NCBI GenBank assembly: GCA_904501955.1
Contig: CAJGCY010000003.1
Coordinates: 1-46,503 of the forward strand
Reading direction: 5' to 3'
DNA: 46,503 nt
Source: an uncultured Akkermansia sp.
Lineage (GTDB): Bacteria > Verrucomicrobiota > Verrucomicrobiia > Verrucomicrobiales > Akkermansiaceae
Below are positions 17,497-26,349 of this stretch, piece by piece; positions within the stretch are counted from its first letter, which is position 1; every line of letters begins with the position of its first letter. The notes below the pieces were generated by a model. That model was not told where the DNA came from. It searched no databases and worked only from the letters and a program-made list of their open reading frames with translations. The position numbers and the translations under genes are program-made.

Positions 17497-17832
17497 ATGA
17501 CGGAACCTATCATACACACTTGCCAACGCTGCGGGGCGTGCTGCCGCTGGGAGGGGGATGTTTGCCTGACGGATGCGGATATCACCGCCATTGCTGCGTT
17601 CTTGCACATGAGCGAAGAGGATTTCATCAACGATTATTGCCATTTGCAGCGCAACAGAAAAGGTCTTTCTCTCATTGATGCTGAGGACGGCGCGTGCATC
17701 ATGCTCTGTGAGAACGGCTGTCGCATTCAACCCGTAAAGCCGCAGCAGTGTATTGACTTTCCCTACAAATGGAACTTTCCCGGGTGGGAGAACCGCTGCC
17801 CGGGCGCCGGTAAAACTTCGTACGAGCCATAA
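17497..17832 (+). CDS. YkgJ-family cysteine cluster protein
   Basis: The 111-residue cytosolic protein carries the family's cysteine pattern: CQRCGACCRWEGDVCL at about residues 9-24, a Cys near 48, then CIMLCENGCRIQ, QQC and a final RC near the C-terminus. These probably bind zinc or an Fe-S cluster; the family's function is unsettled. A TTG three codons upstream is an alternative start, but the ATG is preferred. The stop overlaps the ATG of the large ABC protein (TAATG), so it is coupled to that gene and probably in the prmA-tsaB transcript. Confidence 0.83.
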   Translation: MTEPIIHTCQRCGACCRWEGDVCLTDADITAIAAFLHMSEEDFINDYCHLQRNRKGLSLIDAEDGACIMLCENGCRIQPVKPQQCIDFPYKWNFPGWENRCPGAGKTSYEP

Positions 17833-20800
17833 TGTTCTCTCGCTTTTCAGTGTACTGTGCGGGCTTGCTGCGCTTTGCCCGTCGCAAACTGGCGAGCCTG
17901 CGGGGGCGTTTGCTGGGGGCATTCTCGCAGCAGCCGAAACGCTTGGCAGCGCGTGATGAGTCGCGCCGTGCGTTGGCTTCTATTGTGGTGGATCTTTTCG
18001 CCTCCATCATGGCTAGGGTGGATGGGGTCGGCATGGAGGACATGGACACCACCATGGACATGCTCCGTTACGATTTTCCCAACGTGGAGCACAGCTGGCT
18101 GGCAGAGCGATTCCAAGCCGCATACACGGATAGGCACCCGCTTTCAGAAGCGCTGATGGTTGCAGCTGCCGGTCGTACAGAGGCTGAGCGCGTGGCTCTT
18201 TCGCTGCAAATTTTAGCCATGCTCTACCGCGTGGGCGGCGACCTTACGAATCCTACGCTATTCGACCGCGTGACGCAAGGCTTGAACCTTCCCGGGCTCT
18301 CTGCAGAGTTGGACTCCTTGGTTCGCACGCCCGGTGCTACGGCCAAACAACCGATTGAAAGCCTCTGTTTTGCACATCGCATCGGGGAAGGTGTGGTTAC
18401 ATTGGGGGATGAAGATGCGGAAGTATCATTCCGCGTGCTGAGCTGTGTGAACGTGCTGCTGGTAGTGAACGACTCCCGCCGCCCTCTCCCCATGCGAGGC
18501 CGCATTTTGCACAAGGGAGACATGCAAATGCTTTTCCCCGGGCAAAGCATCGCGCTCAACGGCGGAACCCTCAGCTACCAGACAATTCGTACCCTGTTAC
18601 AAAGCCGCTATTCTCGAGCCTCCATTGTTGCCTACTTGATTTGCAAAGATAATGAAGTCAGTGTAACGAGCCACCGCTCTAAGCACAGCTTGGCAAGAAT
18701 CCGTTTCGGGGTGCACGTTGAAATTGAAATCTTGCAAAAAGACGCCGAGCTGGTGCTGGAGGGGCATCGTTTAAGTGAGACCGGTCAAGTGTGCACCAGT
18801 TACTACACTCCTTTTACCATCAACGGCCTTGGCCCTTATAAGCTGGCGGAGCTTCACAATATCGAAAGCCCCGGTAAGAGTTATCAATTGGCTCCGGAAT
18901 CTCGCAAAGTGCTGGTTACCAATTTGCCTTATGTTAACAAACCCGGTGTGCTCATGCTGACACCCGGCCTTGCTCCCGGCTTGGTTTTCGAGGTAACGTA
19001 TTCACGTAACTCAGCATCGGGGCGCATTAAGTTGATGGAAGGCTCTCGCCACGCCTTGCAGGTGGATGGCGCATTCATCCGCGATGACATGGAACTGGCG
19101 GATGGGGCTCTCATCCGCCTCAGTCCGGTGCAGTACCTGCGCTGCCGTTTTTCTGCCGGTGTGCTGGATGAAGAGACATCCCTCATTCAACGCCTGCGTG
19201 TGCGGGGCCTCACCCGTGACTTCGTCGGCGCCGGCCGTGTGGTGGATAATATCGACTTCGAGCTTAATAGGGGGGAGATGGCTTGCATCCTCGGCCCCAG
19301 TGGCTCCGGTAAAAGTACCATTCTCAACATGCTCGCCGGGCATTTGGAACCGTCCTTCGGCTCCATTCATTATAATGATGTGCGACTCTCGCCGGATGCC
19401 ACCACCCTGCGCCGCCACATTGCCTTTATTCCCCGTGAGGATATTTTAGATGAATCCATGACTGTGGGGGAGCATGTGTACCATGCATCCATGTCTCGCC
19501 GCCCCGGTTTGACTCGCGGAGACCGCATCCGCCGCGTCAACGCCGTGCTGAACTTCATCGGCATGGGGGCTATGGCCAATCGCCCCGTGGGCAGGCGCGG
19601 GGAGCGTGCTCTCTCCGATGGCGAGCGTACGCGTCTTAATTTGGCTCTTGACCTCACCGGAACGGCGGAGGTGTTCCTGATAGATGAACCCATCAGCGGT
19701 TTGTCCTCCAGCGATGCGGAGCGCGTCATTCAAACCCTTGAAAAGATGTCCTCCGGGCGCATTCTGCTGTGCACCCTGCACCGCCCCTCACAAAGCCTGC
19801 TCAATAGGTTCCGAAAGGTAATGGTGCTCAATTCACACGGGCAAATGGCGTTCTGGGGCACTCCGCAGGAGATGGTGGAATACTTTGAGAATGCTGCTCG
19901 CGACATGGGGCTCTACGTTTCCAGAGAAGCCATAGCCGCCGGTGGCGCTGAGTACGCGTTCGAGGTGATGGCAGCACCCTTCAGCCGCCTCGGTAATTAT
20001 AAAGTTCCCAATGCTGACATGTGGCAAGAGTACTTTGAACGCCACCAATACAGCAAAAAAAGGGAATCGGAAACGGAAGCGCCGCAATCGGGGCACGTAG
20101 TGTCCTTCCCCCGCCGCTCTGTTAAGGAGTTGTGGCGTTTGTTCATGCTTTGGGTGACGCGCACGTTCCTCAGCCGCGTGCGTAGTCGTATGAGTCTGTA
20201 TGCGCTCTTGCTGGAAGCCCCCGTGCTTGCCCTGCTCATCGCCGGCACGTTGCGCGCCTCCGCTACGGAGCCATACATATATTACGAGTCATTGCATATC
20301 AGTGAATACCTATTCCTATCGCTGGTGCTGGCCATGTTCTTCGGCCTAACGGATGCTGCATGTGAAATTATACGCGACAGACCGGTGATTCGCCGTGAAA
20401 GCAATTACAAGTTATTCATAACCGGTTACTTGCTGGCAAAAACACTGGTGCTCACCGGCATAGCAGCCATTCAATGTGCGCTTTACCTATGGGTGAGCAA
20501 CAACATACTGGAAATTGAGCTCATGTTCTGGCCGCATTTCGGCATCATGATTCTGACTTCATTTGTCGGCATTGCTCTGTCGTTAATGGTGTCCTCTCTG
20601 GTGCGCACGGAGCGTACGGCGCTTAACATCGTGCCACTGCTGTTGGTGCCGCAAATCTTGCTTGCCGGTGCGCTGATTCGCTTTGAAGAAATGAATGAGT
20701 TTTGCCCGCAAATGCCGGATTTTGTCCCGCAGTGCATCAGTGAGCCATTAGGGACGCTGCGCCACCGTGTGGCATATCAAGATAAGGAAACTCACGCCAT

Positions 20801-21479
20801 TTCCTCCAAGCCCGTACCGCTGGTGGCTGAGTTTTGCCCCTTGCGCTATGCGTTTGAAATGATGTTTGTAACGCAGGTGAATCATAACCTTTGGGAGGTG
20901 GAGCTCAAGCGCATTGAAAAACAGCGTGACGATTTGCGCGATGAGGTGCAATCACTCAAACAGCTCCAGCTCACCCTAGCGGATGCCCCCGGCGCTGACG
21001 AAGAACGCAAAAAAACAGCGGAACAGATTGCCGCGCTCAATGATAAGCTCAAAATGGTGAATACGGCGCTGCTGCTGACTAACTCTGCCGCGGCTAACGC
21101 GAAGGAGGCTAAAGACATTCTGCGCTTGACCCGCAAAGTCGCCCTTACTTTCAATGAGGGCTTGCTCAATGAATTGAATGAGAGACTTGAAGATAGTGAT
21201 GAGAGAACGGATTACCCCGTGGAGTTCTATTTTTCCAACAAAAAACTGGCGGAGCTGGGTGAAGGCGTCAATCTCGCACGTAAAGATAACCGCATCTCGG
21301 AATACCGCGGTTTCTTCCTGTCACCGCGACAGCCCTTGCCCTTCGGCGGGATGGACCAGCGCACGGAGGACGGTTCTGTATCAACCGTTTGGCGCAATTC
21401 TGTTTATCTGCTTATCATGGGCCTGTGCCCCATGCTGATTGCAGCATGGCGCCTACGCCGTATTTGCCGCTCATGCTGA
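17832..21479 (+). CDS. Large multidomain ABCG-type transporter with TerB-like and FHA-like N-terminal regions
   Basis: The product has 1215 residues. Residues about 43-136 are a helical region resembling TerB-like domains (RRALASIVVDLFASIMARVDG start). About 190-450 is beta-rich with FHA-like features, such as LADGALIRLSPVQYLRCRF near its end. The ABC domain follows: Walker A GPSGSGKST at 488-496, signature LSDGERTRLN at 594, Walker B VFLIDEPISGLSS at 614 and switch LHRPSQ. An ABC-2/ABCG membrane region lies at about 790-960 and a charged coiled coil at about 1020-1085; a last membrane helix is at 1188-1208. It is a fused ATPase-permease, likely a homodimeric half-transporter. Cargo is unknown. 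The TerB and FHA calls are by eye and need a profile search. Confidence 0.8.
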   Translation: MFSRFSVYCAGLLRFARRKLASLRGRLLGAFSQQPKRLAARDESRRALASIVVDLFASIMARVDGVGMEDMDTTMDMLRYDFPNVEHSWLAERFQAAYTDRHPLSEALMVAAAGRTEAERVALSLQILAMLYRVGGDLTNPTLFDRVTQGLNLPGLSAELDSLVRTPGATAKQPIESLCFAHRIGEGVVTLGDEDAEVSFRVLSCVNVLLVVNDSRRPLPMRGRILHKGDMQMLFPGQSIALNGGTLSYQTIRTLLQSRYSRASIVAYLICKDNEVSVTSHRSKHSLARIRFGVHVEIEILQKDAELVLEGHRLSETGQVCTSYYTPFTINGLGPYKLAELHNIESPGKSYQLAPESRKVLVTNLPYVNKPGVLMLTPGLAPGLVFEVTYSRNSASGRIKLMEGSRHALQVDGAFIRDDMELADGALIRLSPVQYLRCRFSAGVLDEETSLIQRLRVRGLTRDFVGAGRVVDNIDFELNRGEMACILGPSGSGKSTILNMLAGHLEPSFGSIHYNDVRLSPDATTLRRHIAFIPREDILDESMTVGEHVYHASMSRRPGLTRGDRIRRVNAVLNFIGMGAMANRPVGRRGERALSDGERTRLNLALDLTGTAEVFLIDEPISGLSSSDAERVIQTLEKMSSGRILLCTLHRPSQSLLNRFRKVMVLNSHGQMAFWGTPQEMVEYFENAARDMGLYVSREAIAAGGAEYAFEVMAAPFSRLGNYKVPNADMWQEYFERHQYSKKRESETEAPQSGHVVSFPRRSVKELWRLFMLWVTRTFLSRVRSRMSLYALLLEAPVLALLIAGTLRASATEPYIYYESLHISEYLFLSLVLAMFFGLTDAACEIIRDRPVIRRESNYKLFITGYLLAKTLVLTGIAAIQCALYLWVSNNILEIELMFWPHFGIMILTSFVGIALSLMVSSLVRTERTALNIVPLLLVPQILLAGALIRFEEMNEFCPQMPDFVPQCISEPLGTLRHRVAYQDKETHAISSKPVPLVAEFCPLRYAFEMMFVTQVNHNLWEVELKRIEKQRDDLRDEVQSLKQLQLTLADAPGADEERKKTAEQIAALNDKLKMVNTALLLTNSAAANAKEAKDILRLTRKVALTFNEGLLNELNERLEDSDERTDYPVEFYFSNKKLAELGEGVNLARKDNRISEYRGFFLSPRQPLPFGGMDQRTEDGSVSTVWRNSVYLLIMGLCPMLIAAWRLRRICRSC

Positions 21480-21498
21480 GTGCTGTAATACTTTACAC

Positions 21499-21527
21499 TT
21501 GCGGTTTTGAGGTAAAAATGCTAGTAT
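21499..21527 (+). promoter_or_regulatory. Promoter with -10 box directly before the ATG
   Basis: TTGCGG (21499-21504), a 17-nt spacer and TAGTAT (21522-21527). The ATG of the thioredoxin-like gene is at 21535, 7 nt after the -10 box, about where transcription would start. The mRNA would be essentially leaderless. Confidence 0.5.
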
Positions 21528-21534
21528 AACGCTT

Positions 21535-22944
21535 ATGAACAGGTTCTGTCTCTACGCCATTCCGGCCGCACTCGTATGTGCTGCTTCCTATGTTTACGCG
21601 GATCACTCCGCTATGAATTTGGCTTTGCTCAAGTGGGAGCAGCAGCTTCGCGAATACCAAGCCGCTTTGAAAATCGCCGAGACGGATGACCAAAAGGCTG
21701 CTCTCATCGTTCCTGATGGTAAAGACATTGCACGCGAGCTGTGGAAAAGCGTGAATCACAAAACCGGCACGCGCGAAAAGTTGGTTCGCCCCACAGACGC
21801 AGAGCGCATGAATGGCGCAACGGACACCGTTAAGCAAGTTGCTACCTATCAGTTTGAAGAAGCTTGGGCGGCGCCGGCAGTGGTCTGGTTCCTTAACCAC
21901 CCGGATGCTTTCGCCTCTGTTTTCGGCAAAAAAACGCGCCAAATCAGCTTCTTTGCCAATGCAATGTTGGAGAGTGTGGAACGCGTGCACTTCGCCAGCC
22001 CGCATATTGCGGATGCGTGTGCTAAGCTTTCAGAAAGCCCCAGCGTGCGTATATATGAGATATTGGAGAAAATATATACCCGCAATCAAACACCTGCTGC
22101 CCGCGCTAATGCGGCTCTGGCTATGAGCATCTTGCTGAGTAATCCTACGATTGCCAGTGCGGAAAGCAGCCCGGCTGTTGCTCGCAGTAAGCAGTTGTAT
22201 TTCCTCCGCCAAGCTGTCATTCAAGCACCGGATGGCGCTATGTTCGGCAGTGTTACTCTGAATGATATGGCCAGAGAAATTGCCTATGCGCTGGAGCATC
22301 TCAGCTTGGATTCCGTCCCCCCGCAAATGGAACTTTTTGATAAAGACGGCAATAAGGTGCTGCTGCCCACGCCGGGGCAACCGACTTTGCTCTTTTTCTG
22401 GACTCCGGAGGAAAGCATCGGGCTTGACATCGTGCAACGTCAGGAATTGCTGACCAAGCAATTCCCGAATCTGAAAATTTGCCCTATTTCCACGAATATG
22501 GAAATGGAGCAGTGGAAAAGTATGTTGCAAGAGTATGGTATCACCAATGCATTCATGGATAATGATGCAAACAAGGCCGGCCGTGATTACCGAATCTCTC
22601 AGCTCCCCTTTGCTGTGCTCGTGAATGAGCGCTGTCGCATCCTCTTCATCGGCTTCCCCAATCAGCAGCTTCAGGCTGCCCTCAACAATTGCTTTGCTCC
22701 GGCGGAGGATACCCCCACGGACAAGGTAACCATTGAAGACGGTACCACTCAACCGGCTGCAACAGGGGATTCTCACCTGCAACCCGGTTCTCAGCCCCGA
22801 CCTGCCACCCCTTCCGCCGGTAGCAGCGAGGTGCCGGCCCTGCGTGATATGCCGGATGAAGCTGTGGCACAGCCCAAACCGGCTCAGCCGACCACTGGGG
22901 GCAGTGATGAAGTGCCTGCATTGCGAGAAATGCCGGAATTCTGA
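21535..22944 (+). CDS. Secreted protein with thioredoxin-fold domain lacking CxxC
   Basis: The 469-residue product has a signal peptide (residues 1-22, cleavage near VYADHS). A helical region follows to about 260, then a thioredoxin/TlpA-like domain at about 268-385: QMELFDKDGNKV, PTLLFFWTPEES (Trp289 where the WCxxC active site would be), ICPISTNMEME and LPFAVLVNE. The redox CxxC is replaced by TPEES, so this is probably not a disulfide oxidoreductase. The C-terminal tail is Pro/Thr-rich and repeats the unit EVPALR(D/E)MP twice. It probably acts in the periplasm or at the outer surface. It has its own promoter. Confidence 0.78.
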   Translation: MNRFCLYAIPAALVCAASYVYADHSAMNLALLKWEQQLREYQAALKIAETDDQKAALIVPDGKDIARELWKSVNHKTGTREKLVRPTDAERMNGATDTVKQVATYQFEEAWAAPAVVWFLNHPDAFASVFGKKTRQISFFANAMLESVERVHFASPHIADACAKLSESPSVRIYEILEKIYTRNQTPAARANAALAMSILLSNPTIASAESSPAVARSKQLYFLRQAVIQAPDGAMFGSVTLNDMAREIAYALEHLSLDSVPPQMELFDKDGNKVLLPTPGQPTLLFFWTPEESIGLDIVQRQELLTKQFPNLKICPISTNMEMEQWKSMLQEYGITNAFMDNDANKAGRDYRISQLPFAVLVNERCRILFIGFPNQQLQAALNNCFAPAEDTPTDKVTIEDGTTQPAATGDSHLQPGSQPRPATPSAGSSEVPALRDMPDEAVAQPKPAQPTTGGSDEVPALREMPEF

Positions 22945-22964
22945 AGTCCACCCTTCAAAAAGGC

Positions 22965-22992
22965 GTGACTTCCCACCCTTTTCTGCTATAAT
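22965..22992 (+). promoter_or_regulatory. Promoter of the dapA-dapB-folK-panB operon
   Basis: GTGACT (22965-22970), a 16-nt spacer and a perfect TATAAT (22987-22992). The dapA ATG is at 23007, giving a predicted leader of only about 7 nt. Confidence 0.65.
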
Positions 22993-23006
22993 AAACGCAC
23001 GATATT

Positions 23007-23888
23007 ATGAAATACAGAGGTCTTTACACTGCAATTGTTACCCCTTTCAAAGATAACAAAGTCGACACGGAAGCCTTCAAAGCGCTTATTGAAGCGCAGA
23101 TTGCCGGTGGAGTGGACGGCATCGTACCCGTAGGTACCACCGGTGAATCCCCCACGCTCGGCCATGCCGAGCATATGGAGGTGATTCGCCTCGCTGTGGA
23201 GTATGCTGCCGGTCGCTGCCAAGTGATTGCCGGCACAGGCTCCAACAGCACAGACGAAGCCATCGAGATGACTCGCGAGGCTGAGGCCATGGGCGCCGAC
23301 GGCACGCTGCAGGTCTGCCCCTACTACAACAAGCCCAGCCAGGAGGGTGTGTACCGCCATTTCAAGGCTATTGCGGATGCCACCAAGCTGCCCATCATGC
23401 TCTATAGCATCCCCGGTCGCAGCGGCATTGAGATTGCTGTTGATACGGTTGCTCGTCTGGCTGCTGATTGCCCCAATATTGTCGCTATCAAAGAGGCCGG
23501 TGGCAGCGTGGAGCGCGTAAACCAGCTCGTGCAGGCTCTGCCTGAGTCTTTCGCCGTGCTCAGCGGTGATGACGGCTTGACGGTTCCCTTCATCTCCTGT
23601 GGCGCTGTGGGCTTGGTGTCTGTGACGTCCAACGTAGCCCCCGCTCAGATGAAGGAGCTGGTGGATACCGCACTCAGCGGCGATGGTCACAAGGCGCTTG
23701 CTCTGCAGAAGAAGTATTACCCCCTGATGAAGGGGCTGATGAGCTTGGACGGCAACCCCGTGCCGATTAAGGCTGCCATGGCTCTCCGTGGTGATATGAC
23801 TTGGGAAATTCGCCTGCCACTCGTCCCTCTGGCTCCCGAAAAGCATGAGAAGCTCGCTTCCCTTCTCAAGGATTTTAACCTGCTCTAA
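23007..23888 (+). CDS. dapA: 4-hydroxy-tetrahydrodipicolinate synthase
   Basis: The 293-residue TIM-barrel enzyme condenses pyruvate with aspartate semialdehyde, the first committed step to diaminopimelate and lysine. Motifs: GLYTAIVTPF at the N-terminus, GTTGESPTLGHAEH (substrate carboxylate binding), YYNKPSQEGVYRHF with the catalytic Tyr, and NIVAIKEAGGS with the Schiff-base Lys. Length is standard. It is the first gene after a strong promoter and is followed 14 nt later by dapB. Confidence 0.96.
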   Translation: MKYRGLYTAIVTPFKDNKVDTEAFKALIEAQIAGGVDGIVPVGTTGESPTLGHAEHMEVIRLAVEYAAGRCQVIAGTGSNSTDEAIEMTREAEAMGADGTLQVCPYYNKPSQEGVYRHFKAIADATKLPIMLYSIPGRSGIEIAVDTVARLAADCPNIVAIKEAGGSVERVNQLVQALPESFAVLSGDDGLTVPFISCGAVGLVSVTSNVAPAQMKELVDTALSGDGHKALALQKKYYPLMKGLMSLDGNPVPIKAAMALRGDMTWEIRLPLVPLAPEKHEKLASLLKDFNLL

Positions 23889-23902
23889 TTTCGTTTATTG
23901 TT

Positions 23903-24637
23903 ATGATGAAGGTTCTCATTACCGGTATTTCCGGTCGCATGGGTCAGGCTGTCAAGCAGGCGGTGGAGCTGAATCCCGGCACGGAGCTCGGCTCCACTCA
24001 TGATGTAGGCCAGGATATCGCCGCAGCCATGCAGGTGTCCGATGTGGCTATTGATTTTTCCTTCCATGGGTTCACCCCGGAGTTGCTGGCCACAGCCGTA
24101 GCTCAGGGTAAGCCCTTGGTTATCGGCACCACCGGTCACACGGCGGAGGAGAAAGCCGCCATTACAGAGGCAGCCAAGAGCATTCCCATCGTGTTCGCCT
24201 CCAACTATTCCGTTGGCGTGAACACACTGTTCTGGCTGACTCGCAAGGCAACTCAGATTCTCAAGGATTATGATATTGAAATCATTGAGATGCACCACCA
24301 CCACAAGCTGGATGCCCCGAGTGGCACAGCCCGCACGCTGGCGGAGGTCGTTTGCGAGGAGACCGGCCTCGATTACGAGAAAGATGTGATGCACGGTCGC
24401 AATGGCTTGGTAGGTGCTCGTCCGCAGGCTCAGATCGGCATGCATTCCATGCGTGGCGGTGACGTTGTGGGTGACCACACCGTGATGTATGCCACGGATG
24501 GCGAGCGCTTGGAGCTCACGCACAAGGCTTCCAGCCGCATGACTTTCTCCACCGGCGCAGTGCGCGCCGCTCTTTGGCTGGCAGACAAACCTGCAGGGCT
24601 CTACACCATGCAGGATGTCCTCGGTTTCAAGGATTGA
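23903..24637 (+). CDS. dapB: 4-hydroxy-tetrahydrodipicolinate reductase
   Basis: The 244-residue NAD(P)H-dependent enzyme catalyses the step after DapA. It shows the Rossmann start VLITGISGRMGQAV, IDFSFHGFTPE, GTTGHTAEEK, the catalytic HHHHKLDAPSGTA (His and Lys) and a C-terminal segment with FSTGAVRAALWLADKPAGLY. Two adjacent ATGs (23903, 23906) are possible starts. The gene lies between dapA and folK with gaps of 14 and 3 nt, so it is in one transcript. Confidence 0.96.
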   Translation: MMKVLITGISGRMGQAVKQAVELNPGTELGSTHDVGQDIAAAMQVSDVAIDFSFHGFTPELLATAVAQGKPLVIGTTGHTAEEKAAITEAAKSIPIVFASNYSVGVNTLFWLTRKATQILKDYDIEIIEMHHHHKLDAPSGTARTLAEVVCEETGLDYEKDVMHGRNGLVGARPQAQIGMHSMRGGDVVGDHTVMYATDGERLELTHKASSRMTFSTGAVRAALWLADKPAGLYTMQDVLGFKD

Positions 24638-24640
24638 GCC

Positions 24641-25153
24641 ATGTGCCCAACCGAAACACAGCTGCAACGAGTTGCATTTTCCCTCGGCTCCAATGTAGGT
24701 GACCGCCTCGCCACATTGGAGTCGGCTTGCGACTTCTTATCCCAAGAATTCGGTAACCTGAGGCTCTCTCAGTTGTACGAAACGGAGCCGGTCGGGTGCC
24801 CTGAGGGCTCTCCCCCTTACCTCAATGCCTGTGTAGAGGTCTGTACGGACATCCCTCCGCACGAGGTGTTGGCTATTTGCAACAAAATTGAGGCGGAACT
24901 GGGGCGCGTGCGTACCGGTGAATACGGCGCCCCCCGCACGTGCGATATTGACATCATTTACTACGGGGAAATTGTTCAGAATACCCCCACCCTCACCTTG
25001 CCGCACCCCCGCGCGCATGAGCGCGAGTTTGTGCTGCGCCCCCTTTCTGATTTGGATGCTATGTTGGTTCTTCCGGGACAGCAATTGAGCGTTGCTCAGT
25101 TGTTGGAAAACCTGCCCGCTGAGCGTCCTACCGTTCAAGCCTTTGATTTGTAA
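24641..25153 (+). CDS. folK: 6-hydroxymethyl-7,8-dihydropterin pyrophosphokinase
   Basis: The 170-residue HPPK transfers pyrophosphate from ATP to 6-hydroxymethyldihydropterin in folate synthesis. Signature segments are FSLGSNVGDR, QLYETEPVGCPEGSPPYLNA, ELGRVRTGEYGAPRTCDIDI (the RxxDIDI Mg/ATP site) and PHPRAHEREFVLRPLSD. The gene is 3 nt after dapB and 5 nt before panB. The dap-fol-pan grouping is a mixed biosynthetic operon. Confidence 0.93.
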   Translation: MCPTETQLQRVAFSLGSNVGDRLATLESACDFLSQEFGNLRLSQLYETEPVGCPEGSPPYLNACVEVCTDIPPHEVLAICNKIEAELGRVRTGEYGAPRTCDIDIIYYGEIVQNTPTLTLPHPRAHEREFVLRPLSDLDAMLVLPGQQLSVAQLLENLPAERPTVQAFDL

Positions 25154-25158
25154 TTGAA

Positions 25159-25923
25159 ATGAACAGCAAAATCCAAGCGATATTGGCTAAAAAGGGTAAT
25201 ACCCCTGTGTCTGAAATCACCGCTTACGATTACCCCTCTGCCCGTTTGGCGGATGAAGCCGGGGTGGATATCATTCTGGTTGGTGATTCTCTGGGTATGA
25301 TGATGCTCGGTTACCCGGACACGACGCACGTAAAGCTCAGCCACATGCTGCACCATACAGAGGCAGTGGCACGCGCTGCGAAAAATGCCGTTGTTGTGGC
25401 GGATATGCCTATCCACACGTATGAAACGCCTGAGCAAGCGCTTGAAACAGCTCGCGCGCTGATGGCTGTCGGGGCGGATGCGGTGAAGCTGGAGGGTGGC
25501 GCTGCCAAAGAGGCTCACATCCGCGCTATTGTGCAGGCAGGCATCCCCGTGCAGGGGCACATCGGTCTTCTCCCTCAAAAGGTGAAGGAAGAGGGCGGCT
25601 ACCGCATGCATGGCAAGACGGTAGAAGAGGCTGCCGCCATCATGCGCGATATGGAAGCTGTTGTGCGCGCCGGTGCTTTCTCTATGGTCATTGAATGTAC
25701 GCGCCACAGTGTCGCAGCGGAAATCACAAAGGCTTGCCCCATTGTCACCATCGGCATCGGCGCCGGTAAGGGCACTTGCGATGGTGAGGTTGCTGTGTTC
25801 CATGATCTTGTGGGGGGATTCCCTTGGTTTGTGCCTGGGTTTGCCCGCCCGCGTGCTGATATTGCAGCTGATATTTCCCGCGCGGTGAAAGAATACATCG
25901 CTGATGTTCAGCGCCCTCAGTAA
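25159..25923 (+). CDS. panB: 3-methyl-2-oxobutanoate hydroxymethyltransferase
   Basis: The 254-residue enzyme adds a hydroxymethyl group from methylene-tetrahydrofolate to ketoisovalerate, the first step of pantothenate synthesis. Motifs: TAYDYPSARLADEAGVDIIL, VGDSLGMMMLGYPDT (metal-binding Asp), VKLEGG, PVQGHIGLLPQ and IGIGAGKGTCDGEV. Length is a little shorter than many PanB proteins but complete. It closes the dapA-dapB-folK-panB run. Confidence 0.95.
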   Translation: MNSKIQAILAKKGNTPVSEITAYDYPSARLADEAGVDIILVGDSLGMMMLGYPDTTHVKLSHMLHHTEAVARAAKNAVVVADMPIHTYETPEQALETARALMAVGADAVKLEGGAAKEAHIRAIVQAGIPVQGHIGLLPQKVKEEGGYRMHGKTVEEAAAIMRDMEAVVRAGAFSMVIECTRHSVAAEITKACPIVTIGIGAGKGTCDGEVAVFHDLVGGFPWFVPGFARPRADIAADISRAVKEYIADVQRPQ

Positions 25924-25946
25924 AATTTCGTCGGCATTATTAATAT

Positions 25947-26276
25947 ATGGCGGAGTCCGTATTGTTGGAATCCGTGCTGCAAGCTACGGATCCCTTGCAT
26001 CATCATGGCGACGCTCCGCTGAAGCGTGCGGTGGAGCTTTTACACGCCGGAGCTAATGCTCGCGGCTGTTTGCAAGCCATGGTAGAGCTGCATGAGCTTT
26101 ATTTTGAAGCAACGGATGCGAACTCAGGCGCATACGAGCAGGCTCTTCGCAATGCACTGCTCCTCATACCGATGCTCTTGCGCGCCGGTGATACCCTTAC
26201 CCCGCGGATACTGCAATCCGCTAAGTATAATTGCGCCCCGGAAATCACTGCGTTGCTGCTACAAGGCACTCCATAA
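25947..26276 (+). CDS. Small unknown protein, possibly a degenerate ankyrin-like repeat
   Basis: The 109-residue reading frame starts 23 nt after panB and ends just before a hairpin. The sequence is helical and leucine-rich. Two segments, APLKRAVELLHAGANAR near the start and LLIPMLLRAGDTLTPRIL near residue 70, are spaced like helix-turn-helix units of ankyrin or similar solenoid repeats, but the match is weak. No signal peptide or membrane helix. It is probably translated, given operon position and codon use like its neighbours; function unknown. Confidence 0.6.
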   Translation: MAESVLLESVLQATDPLHHHGDAPLKRAVELLHAGANARGCLQAMVELHELYFEATDANSGAYEQALRNALLLIPMLLRAGDTLTPRILQSAKYNCAPEITALLLQGTP

Positions 26277-26280
26277 ACAG

Positions 26281-26330
26281 GCGCAAGAAAAAGCGCGCCT
26301 CCGTTCTATTTGCGGAGACGCGCTTGTGTG
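26281..26330. terminator. Bidirectional hairpin terminator between convergent genes
   Basis: AAGCGCGCCTCCG (26291-26303) pairs with CGGAGACGCGCTT (26313-26325) with one mismatch and a 9-nt loop. On the minus strand the stem is followed by a TTTTTCTT tract, so it should end the bactofilin transcript well. It also lies 14 nt after the last plus-strand gene of the dap operon. Confidence 0.8.
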
Positions 26331-26349
26331 ACAAATTGCAGTGGGTGGC

